A DNA stretch of 64,000 nucleotides from the NCBI GenBank assembly GCA_016868315.1, contig VGHE01000004.1, forward strand, positions 186,001-250,000, given 5' to 3'. The notes under the pieces are model-generated. The model was not told where the DNA came from. It searched no databases and saw only the letters and a program-made list of their open reading frames with translations. Shown here one piece after another: positions 35,934 to 44,636 of this stretch. The translations under genes were made by a program, and so were the position numbers. The stretch's first letter is position 1, and the number at the start of each line of letters is the position of its first letter. Source of the stretch: Betaproteobacteria bacterium. Its GTDB lineage: Bacteria; Bdellovibrionota_B; Oligoflexia; Silvanigrellales; Silvanigrellaceae.

Positions 35934-36494
35934 ATGTTTACCGAGGGCTCAAGACAATTTGGTGTTTGGCGCGGAGGTCACCCGAGCCTCAATCGTCACG
36001 CGGGTCGTCCAACCCAAGCATTGTTGTTGGCCTACGGACTCTGTGCATTTCTGACCTGGATGATTTTCATTCTCACACTCAAGATCCGCGGTGAATTCTT
36101 TCTTATTGAGAGTATGAACCTGCCTTTGCATGCTGTTTCCGGTGAGTCAGCGAAGCCGATGCCTATGCGCAGTGTCGGCTTATCTCTGGCAATCCGCTCC
36201 ACAGCAGTCCAAGGACAATCAAGAGTCGTGCTTGATACGGGAGAGTCCTTCCTGATTCCTGAAGATAAGAAAGCTCTGCGTGAATTTCTAAATCAGCGTG
36301 TGGAAAGCATGGAGCTTTCAGCGATGATTCGTAAAAAGATTATGCCTGGACTCGGAACGGTCGTGCTTTGGGTTGATAAAGGGGTCACACTCGAAAGCAT
36401 GCAACCCTTGGCAAAGGATTTGGTCAGTCTTGGTTTTGATACCCTTAACTATGCCGTTGACATTCATAAGCCCGCAGCAACGGAGAGGCGATGA
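35934..36494 (+). CDS. ExbD/TolR-like protein (second copy)
   Basis: The 186-residue protein also has a single N-terminal helix (about 26-50, TQALLLAYGLCAFLTWMIFIL) and a periplasmic domain with late ExbD-like features (VLWVDKGVTLESMQPLAKDL, where TolR/ExbD have a strand-helix pair). No Asp or Glu lies in its membrane helix. This suggests it is a structural partner rather than the proton-carrying one. It follows the first copy by 10 bases and overlaps the AgmX-like start by 4. Confidence 0.65.
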   Translation: MFTEGSRQFGVWRGGHPSLNRHAGRPTQALLLAYGLCAFLTWMIFILTLKIRGEFFLIESMNLPLHAVSGESAKPMPMRSVGLSLAIRSTAVQGQSRVVLDTGESFLIPEDKKALREFLNQRVESMELSAMIRKKIMPGLGTVVLWVDKGVTLESMQPLAKDLVSLGFDTLNYAVDIHKPAATERR

Positions 36495-38233
36495 TGGTGA
36501 AGTCACGCTTCAAAAAAGTATTCTCTGCAAAGCAGGCCGAAACGGTTTATCTGAAGGTTCAAGTCTACCAGGGGCCTGCACTGCAGTGTGAATTTGAAGC
36601 ACCGCTCAAGCGAACCTGTCGGGTGCGGCTCGGAAAATCACCAGCTGTGGAATTGCCCCTTCCGTTTTCGACTTTTCCAACCGACTTGACCCTATTTAGC
36701 ATTGATAAATGGGGTGCTAAGGTTCACCTGGATCCGCGTATCGATGGGTTTGTCTCAGATGGACAGCGATTTGGAGAGGTGCGTGACTTCATTGCGCCGC
36801 GAGGTGCGTTGAAGGAACTTGCGACTGTGCTTGAGCCGCTTGAGGTTCCTATTCCACTGGGCAGTCGTGGGGCACTTGAGATCGGTGGTTATACGGCAGT
36901 ATTTCGGGTGGAGAAGGCGAGACTCGCACCAAAGAAGGTGAAGGTCGAAGGTGCACCCAAGGCGCCTTTCGCACTTCCCGAGGCAAACTCAGGTCTTGAA
37001 AGATTTGGATTTTTGATTGGCATGGTGTTGGCCGTGATTGTGACAGTCCCGCTGGTACAATGGCTCAACAAATCAAAGATTCAGGACTTCAAGTCTTTGG
37101 CCGACATGTCGCCATTTCTTGCATCTGAGGTCATTCATCCCGATCACTTTCAAATTCTGCCTTGGGCTTTTGGTTCGGAGTATGAAGGGAAGAAGATTGT
37201 TACGCACGCGTTGGTTTGGGTCGACGAATTGCGTCGGAAGTGGAATGCCGAGGACTCGGGCTCACGGTATGATGCAACTCTTCCGCAATTGCGCGGCTTT
37301 TCCACGCCAGCTAATGTTCTAGAAAGACGCCGTTCACTGCAGAACGCACTTGAGGCTGAATGGTCGGAAGTGACTCAAAAGAGAAACGCTGCCGCACCGG
37401 GAACGTTCATGAAGGGCCAGGCGACTTACGCACCCTTCCGTGTTGTCGTCAGCGGTGGAGAGCGTGGTTCGTTGTCCGAGCGAGTGCGTGCGCGCATTGA
37501 AAAGCTCAACCAAACCCATGGCGCGATTGTGTCGCTGATTGAAACAGAGCATCAGTATCTCAAAGAACATTTCGCCACGATGAATGCGGAGATTCCTCAA
37601 ATCTTCGAACCACCCAAGGAGCCTGGGATATTCTTTCGCCTCGCGGAGAAATCTTTTTCTGTTGAGCGAGATAACTTTCAGTCGGCTGAGAGCTTTGCAG
37701 CTTTGGCTCGACAGAAGCAGAATTCTTTGAAGGCATCTCTGGGTGATGAGCCCTCTGAGGCGATCGTTTGGTCGGATGAGTCTCTGACACTTCCGCACGT
37801 GCTGAGTTTAAGTCTTGCTGAGACTCTGGCTGGACGAGAGCAAGATCTGCTCAGAAACGCAAAACTATCGTTGGGCGTCATCGCGCCGCCGCCCGCTCCC
37901 AAGCCCGTGCCCAAGATCAACATGAAGGACGTGGAATCATTCATCCGCGGACGGAGCCCTGAAGTGAAGAGCTGCTATGACGTAGCCTTGGGGCGTAATC
38001 CTCGCCTGGGTGGAGCCGTTGTCTGGCAATGGACGATTGCAGAGAGCGGACGCGTTGTGCGTTCGGCTGTGAAGAGCTCAAGCATTAAAGATGGCGATTT
38101 TCTGAAGTGTCTCGATAAAAAAGTCAAAGGTTGGACTTTCCCCAAACCAGTGAACGGGGCTATTACAATTTCATTCCCGTTCCGATTTGTTGTTCGTGAG
38201 AATATGGACACACTCGAGCGGAACGCGCGATAG
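36491..38233 (+). CDS. AgmX/PglI-like TonB-type energy transducer
   Basis: The 580-residue protein has an N-terminal FHA-like beta domain (about 15-150, with LPLGSRGALEIGGYTAVFRV), one transmembrane helix near 175-195 (FGFLIGMVLAVIVTVPLVQW) and a long helical middle. A proline hinge (PPPAPKPVPK) leads to a C-terminal domain with the AgmX/PglI pattern: VKSCYDVALGRNPRLGG, VVWQWTIAESGRVVRSAV, KGWTFPKPVNGAITISFPF. This domain is TonB-like and is found in Myxococcus gliding and other envelope complexes. With the ExbB/ExbD genes it forms a complete energy-transduction set. Confidence 0.8.
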   Translation: MMVKSRFKKVFSAKQAETVYLKVQVYQGPALQCEFEAPLKRTCRVRLGKSPAVELPLPFSTFPTDLTLFSIDKWGAKVHLDPRIDGFVSDGQRFGEVRDFIAPRGALKELATVLEPLEVPIPLGSRGALEIGGYTAVFRVEKARLAPKKVKVEGAPKAPFALPEANSGLERFGFLIGMVLAVIVTVPLVQWLNKSKIQDFKSLADMSPFLASEVIHPDHFQILPWAFGSEYEGKKIVTHALVWVDELRRKWNAEDSGSRYDATLPQLRGFSTPANVLERRRSLQNALEAEWSEVTQKRNAAAPGTFMKGQATYAPFRVVVSGGERGSLSERVRARIEKLNQTHGAIVSLIETEHQYLKEHFATMNAEIPQIFEPPKEPGIFFRLAEKSFSVERDNFQSAESFAALARQKQNSLKASLGDEPSEAIVWSDESLTLPHVLSLSLAETLAGREQDLLRNAKLSLGVIAPPPAPKPVPKINMKDVESFIRGRSPEVKSCYDVALGRNPRLGGAVVWQWTIAESGRVVRSAVKSSSIKDGDFLKCLDKKVKGWTFPKPVNGAITISFPFRFVVRENMDTLERNAR

Positions 38234-38246
38234 GCGAAGGATTTTA

Positions 38247-39896
38247 ATGCGTAAAGTATTTCAGGTAATTCCGCTTGGGGGATGTGGTGAGATTGGGATG
38301 AATCTCACCCTGTGGTGTGTTGATGATTCCTATTATTTCGTTGATTGCGGAACACTCTTCGCAGATGAGCATCATCCCGGAATGGATCTGATTTTTCCCT
38401 CGCTCGACTGCCTGCGCGAACGCGGCATCAAGCCAACAGCTTGGCTCATCACGCATGGTCATGAAGATCACATTGGTGCTTTGCCTTATGTGTACGAGGA
38501 GTTTCCGGCACCGATTTATACAACCCTATTTACAGCTGAACTTATCAAGGAAAAATTTCGGGGTCTTGAGCGACCCGCGCCGGATATTCACGTCTGGCAG
38601 GTTTGGCAGCGCACTGCTTTCCGCAACGCAGCGGTCACTCCCTTTCCTGTCAATCACAGCATTCCAGATGCCTGTGGACTCTATTTCGAAACCAAGTACG
38701 GAAATCTGCTACACACAGGCGACTATCGAATCGATCGCTCCGCGCCAGAAGGTTCCATGACTCTGGACAATCTCACCCGCGTGACAGCCGGGCGTGAAAC
38801 TTTACTGATGACGGCTGACTCGACGAACGTCTTCGTGCCAGGAACTGATCGGGAAGAGCAGCAGATAGCAACCAATTTGGTTAAGATCTTTGCCGACGTG
38901 CGCGGACGAGTTGTAGTCGCAACCTTTGCGAGCAATATCTGGCGTGTGAAAAGCGCATTTCACGCAGCCCGAGCATCGGGTAGAAAGGTCGTGTTGCTGG
39001 GACGCTCGCTGCTGCGCAATTACGACATTTCCAAGAAGCTTGGCCTCATGAGCGAATTTGAAGAGGGTTTGGTTGTTGGACAGGAAGAGCTGAAGCTTCT
39101 GCAGCCTTCTGAGGTGTGTGTGATTTGCACAGGCACGCAGGGAGAGGTTTTTTCTGGTGCGAATCGGCTTGCCTTTGGAAGTCTCGACAGTCTCCGCTTG
39201 GATGGCGACGATCTGGTGATTCTCTCAGCGCGTGCGATTCCTGGAAATGAAAAGTCGATCGGAATTCTCATCAACCAATTTTGGCGAATCGGTTGCCGGG
39301 TCATCACAGGCAAAGAGGCAGAGGTTCACGTGAGTGGGCACGGTTATGCTCAGGATCTGATGGACTCAATTGCGCTCGTGAAGCCCAAGTATTTTATGCC
39401 CCTGCATGGTGAGTTTAGAAATCTTGTTCACCACATCCGCTTGGCCAACAAAGCTGGCGTTCCACCAGAAAGCTGCCATCTCGTTGAAAATGGCGATGTT
39501 CTGACCATAGCGCCTGATGCTCTCGGTGTGATTGATCGTTGGGATGTTGGTCGTGATTTCGTTGGAAGCGACCGTGTGATTTCTGGGTCGGCCGATGTTC
39601 TCAGGAACCGCGTGATGCTGGCCAAGAATGGAATCGTTGAAATTTCCTTTGTGGTGGACAGCACGCTTTCGCGCATGCTCGATGAAGCCAAGATCGCCGT
39701 GCGAGGCGTTAATGTGAGCGCAGATAGGGTCAGCGATGCCCTGAAGTCATCGTTCCGGAGTTTGATGCGAGCTCAGCGCAAAGGAGCCTGGACTCCGGAG
39801 TCACTCTCCGAAGAGCTGAGGATCGCCGTACGGCGCGAGCTTGAAGCTGATGTCGGTTACAAGTGTGTTGTCAGCCTTTTCGTGCATCGCATTTAG
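38247..39896 (+). CDS. rnj: Ribonuclease J
   Basis: This metallo-beta-lactamase/beta-CASP ribonuclease has endo- and 5'-3' exonuclease activity in RNA maturation and decay. The 549-residue protein has the metal motif HGHEDHIG (His70, His72, Asp74, His75), further ligand blocks FPVNHSIPDACG and HTGDYRID, and the beta-CASP motifs LMTADSTN, ISARAIPGNE and HVSGHGYAQD. ATG 38247 follows the GGCGAAGGA Shine-Dalgarno; the frame is open further upstream inside the AgmX-like gene. It begins 13 bases after that gene and may share its transcript. Confidence 0.96.
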   Translation: MRKVFQVIPLGGCGEIGMNLTLWCVDDSYYFVDCGTLFADEHHPGMDLIFPSLDCLRERGIKPTAWLITHGHEDHIGALPYVYEEFPAPIYTTLFTAELIKEKFRGLERPAPDIHVWQVWQRTAFRNAAVTPFPVNHSIPDACGLYFETKYGNLLHTGDYRIDRSAPEGSMTLDNLTRVTAGRETLLMTADSTNVFVPGTDREEQQIATNLVKIFADVRGRVVVATFASNIWRVKSAFHAARASGRKVVLLGRSLLRNYDISKKLGLMSEFEEGLVVGQEELKLLQPSEVCVICTGTQGEVFSGANRLAFGSLDSLRLDGDDLVILSARAIPGNEKSIGILINQFWRIGCRVITGKEAEVHVSGHGYAQDLMDSIALVKPKYFMPLHGEFRNLVHHIRLANKAGVPPESCHLVENGDVLTIAPDALGVIDRWDVGRDFVGSDRVISGSADVLRNRVMLAKNGIVEISFVVDSTLSRMLDEAKIAVRGVNVSADRVSDALKSSFRSLMRAQRKGAWTPESLSEELRIAVRRELEADVGYKCVVSLFVHRI

Positions 39897-39902
39897 GGTG
39901 TT

Positions 39903-40910
39903 TCAGAGGAAGGCTGTCAGGAAAGCTTCGACATTCATTCCGAGGCGCTCAACGAGATATCCACCCTCCTGAACGTGCATGGTTGGCTTTTTGAGGGAAC
40001 GAATGGTTTCACCCAAAGCATGAAAGTGCTCGGGCAGAAGGCCAAAGTGTCCAAGGGGGTCTTTGTCGGCGACGTCAAAGCCGCACGAGCAGACCACATA
40101 CTTTGGGTCAATTTTCTTGAGTGCGGTTTCAATTGAAGCGCGGAATGCGTCGAAGTATTCCTCGGGTCCACAGTGAGGCTCAAGTGGGCAATTGAGCGTG
40201 AATCCCGCACCGTCGTCGATGCCCGTTTCATGCACGTAGCCGGTGAAATAAGGGTACTCGATGGCGGGGTTACCATGCAGACTCAAATAGAAGACGTCTG
40301 AGTTGTCGTAAAAGATGGACTGCGTTCCGTTGCCGTGGTGGTAGTCGAAATCAATGAGCAGGACTTTTCCATATTGCGACAGATATTGCGCAGCGATGGC
40401 GGCGTTGTTGAGGTAGCAATAGCCGCCAAACAATGCCGATGCAGCATGATGCCCAGGTGGACGGGCAAGTGCATAGCAGACGTCACCCGTTTTCTTGAGG
40501 TGCTGTGCCGCAGCAAATGCACCCGAGGCTGCAGCGATGGCGGCCTGCCATGTATCACTCATGATGGGTGTGCCTACATCGAAGCAGTAATAACCCGCGG
40601 TGAACACCGTGACGGGCTCATAAACCGGGACACGCCGGTCGCAAGGAAAAACATAGGGCCAGATCACCTCTTCTTTCGAGAGCATCTGTGAGCTCTCGAG
40701 AAAGCGGATGTAGGCCTCGTCATGAACGGCAAGCACGGCTTCCATGGGCACGGGTTCAGGAATCACGAACTGGAATCGGCCATTGGCCTTGAGATGGCGA
40801 CGAATGATATCGATACGTGCGCGGCGCTCGTGGTGGCGGAATCGTTTTCCGGCAATGATCTCATGCGAGAGCACATGAGTTTTTTGCACCGGGTCATAAA
40901 AAACTTTCAT
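39903..40910 (-). CDS. Histone-deacetylase-family acetylpolyamine amidohydrolase
   Basis: The 335-residue zinc amidohydrolase matches bacterial acetylpolyamine deacetylases in length and motifs. The His-His charge relay is in ARPPGHHAASA (His154/155), the zinc Asp and His are in DFDYHHGNGTQ (Asp189, His191), and the third zinc Asp lies in GFDVADKDPLG. ATG 40910, preceded by AGGTGAG, gives the usual MKVFYDP start; the upstream Met would add 23 unmatched residues. It should remove acetyl groups from acetylated polyamines or other small amides; substrate preference cannot be read. It is divergent from the alpha/beta hydrolase. Confidence 0.9.
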   Translation of the reverse strand: MKVFYDPVQKTHVLSHEIIAGKRFRHHERRARIDIIRRHLKANGRFQFVIPEPVPMEAVLAVHDEAYIRFLESSQMLSKEEVIWPYVFPCDRRVPVYEPVTVFTAGYYCFDVGTPIMSDTWQAAIAAASGAFAAAQHLKKTGDVCYALARPPGHHAASALFGGYCYLNNAAIAAQYLSQYGKVLLIDFDYHHGNGTQSIFYDNSDVFYLSLHGNPAIEYPYFTGYVHETGIDDGAGFTLNCPLEPHCGPEEYFDAFRASIETALKKIDPKYVVCSCGFDVADKDPLGHFGLLPEHFHALGETIRSLKKPTMHVQEGGYLVERLGMNVEAFLTAFL

Positions 40911-41105
40911 CGGCTCACCTGTATTGTGCACAAATGATGTGCATTTCATGCGCGGCGCAGCTGCTTGCTGCACCGTCATTATTCCGAAGCCTTTCCGCTG
41001 GGTCTATGACTTCAGGTCAAAAAAATTCGATCCCCCGTTTGTGGTCTGTTATAAGCAACTGGCTCGTTCTTGTTGCAAAATCATCTGCTGTTGGGGAGCA
41101 CGTGC

Positions 41106-42602
41106 ATGGATTCACGCCCAAGCCTTTGGTCGGCCTGCGCCCGTCTCGTTGTATTGTTTTTGCTGTTGCGAGGCTTTTTGTGCAGTACCGATGCACGTGC
41201 AGGTGTGGATATTCTTTGGCCCGCACAGGCTCCCGAGTGGGGTCTTTTGTTGGGTCCAGGAGCACAGCGCAAGCCTGAAGAGTACCGAATTTTGGCTCAG
41301 CGTATCCAAGATGAGTCGCCTGTGCCTCTGGCAGTCGGGATTGCAAGTTTTACGGCAAATTGGCCTGAGCCATTCCAAATGGTTTCTGCGCTAAAATCTT
41401 TTAAAAGTCAGGTTTCCGAGCGTGCAGCCGAACCACTTGCCGGTCAGCGCTTCCTTGTGGCCGGGCATTCTATGGCGGGGATTATTATTCAGGAGCTCCC
41501 TGCGCACCAAAGCATCGGTGGGGTCATTCTTTTAGGAGCCTACCCTTCCAACGATGTCCTGCGGCTCGGGCAGGGTTTGCGCAAAGCTGGAATTCCAACG
41601 TTGGTTGTTGCGGGTGAGTGGGATGGACTCACACGCATAACGCGCGTCCTCGACACGGTGCTTGAGTGCGAGGGGCTTTCACCCGGGGATCCAAACGAGA
41701 AGCGCTGTGCGAAACAACGTGTTGTCATTCTGCCTGGTGTCAATCATTCCGATTTTGCAAATGGTGTTTTGCAGGCTGGGGATCTTGAGGGCGAAGTTGA
41801 TCTTGAGACGGCTCACACTGAAATTGCCAAAGCGATTGCTGGCTATTGGAGCGATGTGTTGTTGGATGTGCCGGGAAACTTCAACGCGATGCACGGCTCT
41901 CATCCATGGAAAAATTGGGTTGCCGATACTCAGGTTTGGGCACATGCATGGTCAGAAGCAATCGCAATGGATGAACGCGCCTGCCTCGAGGCGCAACGTA
42001 AACTTCTCCCACGCAGTACTTCTGTGCGCTGGGATGTGATGGTACGCACAATTGAATCTGTGCCTGGATTCATGCTTGCCAAGCCGTCGATTGAAAAAGT
42101 TTCGGACGATCATTTTCGAGTGACTGCGATCCAAAGCCAGGACAGACCCTTCAATCCACTCGATTTGTCTTTGCAGTCGAGAGCATTTACGCGACTTTCA
42201 TGCAAGCTCAAAAGCGAAGAGGCCTTGCGAGCTGCGGCACAGCAGGATGTGCAACCGCGCTCAACTATCTCAACCTGTGGGACACTCAACCAAGAAATTT
42301 ACAACGATGTAGTCTCTCGCATCTCGCTTGAACTCAAGCACCGCCTCCACAGGCGCGGACTCGAGCTTATCTTTGGTGAAGACCTGCCTCTGGGTGATGG
42401 ACTGCGTTGGGCGACTCGAAAGCCGGAGCGCAGAGTTGAGCTCACTGAGCGGCGCGTGGTTGTGCGCTTGCCCCGGCTGCAAACGCCCGCAAATGCCGCG
42501 TTGCAATTAGACGGTCTGCATTACTGCCAGTTTGTTCCCCCCACCCAGCTGGCCGAATGGGTCTTTTTTGATGCATTTAAGCTGCTTGCTCCTGCACAGT
42601 AG
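41106..42602 (+). CDS. Exported alpha/beta-hydrolase, substrate unknown
   Basis: The 498-residue protein has an N-terminal hydrophobic signal (ARLVVLFLLLRGFL, cleavage near DARA). An alpha/beta-hydrolase fold follows, with nucleophile elbow GHSMAG (Ser122), an Asp in VVAGEWDG and a His in LPGVNHSDF in the right order for a catalytic triad. The C-terminal 200 residues have no recognisable domain. GGGGAG lies about 8 bases before ATG 41106. An esterase or lipase role in the periplasm or outside the cell is likely, but unproven. Confidence 0.78.
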   Translation: MDSRPSLWSACARLVVLFLLLRGFLCSTDARAGVDILWPAQAPEWGLLLGPGAQRKPEEYRILAQRIQDESPVPLAVGIASFTANWPEPFQMVSALKSFKSQVSERAAEPLAGQRFLVAGHSMAGIIIQELPAHQSIGGVILLGAYPSNDVLRLGQGLRKAGIPTLVVAGEWDGLTRITRVLDTVLECEGLSPGDPNEKRCAKQRVVILPGVNHSDFANGVLQAGDLEGEVDLETAHTEIAKAIAGYWSDVLLDVPGNFNAMHGSHPWKNWVADTQVWAHAWSEAIAMDERACLEAQRKLLPRSTSVRWDVMVRTIESVPGFMLAKPSIEKVSDDHFRVTAIQSQDRPFNPLDLSLQSRAFTRLSCKLKSEEALRAAAQQDVQPRSTISTCGTLNQEIYNDVVSRISLELKHRLHRRGLELIFGEDLPLGDGLRWATRKPERRVELTERRVVVRLPRLQTPANAALQLDGLHYCQFVPPTQLAEWVFFDAFKLLAPAQ

Positions 42603-42667
42603 TGCGCTCGGACTCAGCGGCTTAGGGATGGCCTTGAAAGGCTTGCATTAAGGACAGGTTTGCCCGA

Positions 42668-42717
42668 TGCTCCGTGCAGTCGTTCGGTAAAAAAAATCCG
42701 AGACAGAACCCGGAGCA
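42668..42717 (+). promoter_or_regulatory. Possible SD-sequestering leader hairpin before the methionine operon
   Basis: In the 121-base gap before the HMT-MTHFR gene, TGCTCCG (42668-42674) can pair with CGGAGCA (42711-42717). The second arm contains the GGAG Shine-Dalgarno that lies 8 bases before ATG 42724. A smaller inner stem (TTCGG/CCGAG, 42683-42702) caps it. Pairing would hide the ribosome-binding site. The core sequences of B12, SAM-I and SAH riboswitches are not visible. This could be a new methionine-related leader or a chance fold. Confidence 0.35.
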
Positions 42718-42723
42718 CCTTTA

Positions 42724-44625
42724 ATGCAAACCTTTTCTTCCCCCGAGGAAGGCTCGTTGAGCTTTCCGTCAGAGCGCATTGCGCGTTTCAGAAAACTCCT
42801 GCTTGAAGAGCGTCAGGCTTTTTTGTTCGATGGCGGCGTTGCGACGCAGCTGTATGAAAAAGGCATTTTCATCAATCGTTCTTTCGATGAAGTGAACCTC
42901 TCGCAGGCTGACCTCATCAGCAGCATTCACGGCCAGTACATCCAGGCGGGGGCACAAGTCATCACCACCAACACCTGGGGTGCGAATCGGTTCAAATTAA
43001 AAAACTATGGGCTCGACCAACAGCTCACCGAAATCAACCGACAAGGTGCGAAAATCGCACGTTCTGCAGCCGGTGATGTTGTTTGGGTTGCAGGATGCCT
43101 TGGGCCGTTGGGCGTGCGCATTGAACCCTGGGGGCCAACGTCTTTCGACGAAGCCAAAGACTTTTTTCTTGAACAAGCAACAGCCCTCCAGCAGGGTGGC
43201 GTCGATCTTTTCGTGTTGGAAGGGTTTGCAGATCTTAATGAAATCCACCAAGCGATACGCGCAGTAAAATCACTCGGCGATTATCCTGTCGTGGCCATGA
43301 TGACCACCAACGACGAAGGTCAGACACTCTACGGCACCGAACCAGAGTGGTTTGTGCGCAAGCTCGATGAGTGGGGAGCCGATGCTGTGGGTGTAAATGG
43401 AGGCAATGGTCCAGCCCCCCTTCTTGAACTCGCTAAGCGCCTCAAGAGCTCCACAGAAAAACCGTTGATTCTCAAACCTAATGCTGGACTGCCACGTCAG
43501 GTCGATGGTCGCCTCATCTATATGGCGAGTCCGGAATATATGGGTGAGTTTGCACGCCAGGCGCTCTTGCAGGATGTGCGTATTCTTGGCGGCTGCAGTG
43601 GAACAACGCCACAGCACATTCGTGCCATGGCAGGTGCCGTGCGTCAGGGGGCTGCCTTTCGAGGAGGCGAAGCGTCGCGTGGAGCGACTATCGTCGATGA
43701 CAAACACCCGTCCGTAATGGCAACAAATGGCGCTACAGCAACAGCATCCTCGTCGTCTACCTGGAGCCGTGGTCTAGCGTCTGGAAAGTTCGTGGTTTCG
43801 GTCGAGTTGCTGCCACCTAAAGGTCTCGAGACCGAAAAACTCATTGAGCGCTCTGCACAGTGCAAGAAGGCGGGAGTTGATGCCATCAATATCCCCGATG
43901 GTCCGCGCGCGAGTGCGCGCATGTCCGCACTGGCGGCAGCATGCTTGATTGAGCAGAAGGTTGGGATTGAAACAGTTCTTCATTATGCCTGTCGTGATCG
44001 CAACATTCTTGGCATTCAGAGCGACTTGATTGGAGCTGCTGGTTTGGGTTTGCGGAATATTCTGTGTGTCACGGGCGATCCACCCAAGCTTGGCCCCTAC
44101 CCTACGGCGACGGCCGTATTCGACATCGATGCCATTGGCCTCGTCAACATGGCTTCGCGTCTCAATTCGGGCTTTGACTTGGGCGGAACCTCAATTGGTC
44201 GTGCTACCGGTTTTTCTATTGGTGTTGGTGCAAACCCGGTGGCACCTGACTTGCGCAAAGAGTTTGAACGCTTCCGATACAAGGTGGAAGCAGGTGCGCA
44301 GTGGGCAATCACGCAGCCTGTTTTCGACTCCGAGAGTCTGTTGCGGTTTTTGGACTTCTCATCGCAATTCCGTATTCCAATTATCGCAGGAATCTGGCCG
44401 CTCATGAGCTTGCGCAATGCGGAGTTCATGGCCAATGAGGTGCCAGGGGTTTACGTGCCGAGCTCTGTGCTCGAGCGTATGCGAGCCTGCAAAACAGCCG
44501 AGGATCAGCGCAAAGAGGGTGTTGAAATTGCCCATGAGCTTATCTCGGAAATCAAGAAGAATGTGCAGGGATTGCAGATCTCTGCACCGCTTGGGCAAGT
44601 TGAACTTGCACTCGCGTTGATTTGA
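42724..44625 (+). CDS. Homocysteine S-methyltransferase-like / methylenetetrahydrofolate reductase fusion
   Basis: The 633-residue protein fuses an S-methyltransferase-type barrel (about 25-325) to a MetF-type methylene-THF reductase (about 355-625), the YitJ arrangement. The reductase part looks intact: VVSVELLPPKG, HYACRDRN, VTGDPPKLGPYP and EAGAQWAITQPVFD. The methyltransferase part lacks two of the three zinc cysteines: the GxNC position is Gly226 (GVNGGNGP) and the GGCC pair is Cys291-Ser292 (GGCSGTTP). Classical zinc-activated homocysteine methylation therefore looks unlikely. It is first in an operon with a ferredoxin and MetH, so the reductase would supply methyl-THF to MetH. Confidence 0.92.
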   Translation: MQTFSSPEEGSLSFPSERIARFRKLLLEERQAFLFDGGVATQLYEKGIFINRSFDEVNLSQADLISSIHGQYIQAGAQVITTNTWGANRFKLKNYGLDQQLTEINRQGAKIARSAAGDVVWVAGCLGPLGVRIEPWGPTSFDEAKDFFLEQATALQQGGVDLFVLEGFADLNEIHQAIRAVKSLGDYPVVAMMTTNDEGQTLYGTEPEWFVRKLDEWGADAVGVNGGNGPAPLLELAKRLKSSTEKPLILKPNAGLPRQVDGRLIYMASPEYMGEFARQALLQDVRILGGCSGTTPQHIRAMAGAVRQGAAFRGGEASRGATIVDDKHPSVMATNGATATASSSSTWSRGLASGKFVVSVELLPPKGLETEKLIERSAQCKKAGVDAINIPDGPRASARMSALAAACLIEQKVGIETVLHYACRDRNILGIQSDLIGAAGLGLRNILCVTGDPPKLGPYPTATAVFDIDAIGLVNMASRLNSGFDLGGTSIGRATGFSIGVGANPVAPDLRKEFERFRYKVEAGAQWAITQPVFDSESLLRFLDFSSQFRIPIIAGIWPLMSLRNAEFMANEVPGVYVPSSVLERMRACKTAEDQRKEGVEIAHELISEIKKNVQGLQISAPLGQVELALALI

Positions 44626-44636
44626 GGTTGAAGCTC

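Noticed and set aside
42603-42723. Cobalamin riboswitch before the methionine operon
   Set aside because: No B12-box core is visible and the gap is too short for a full cobalamin aptamer; only the generic SD-pairing hairpin is supported.
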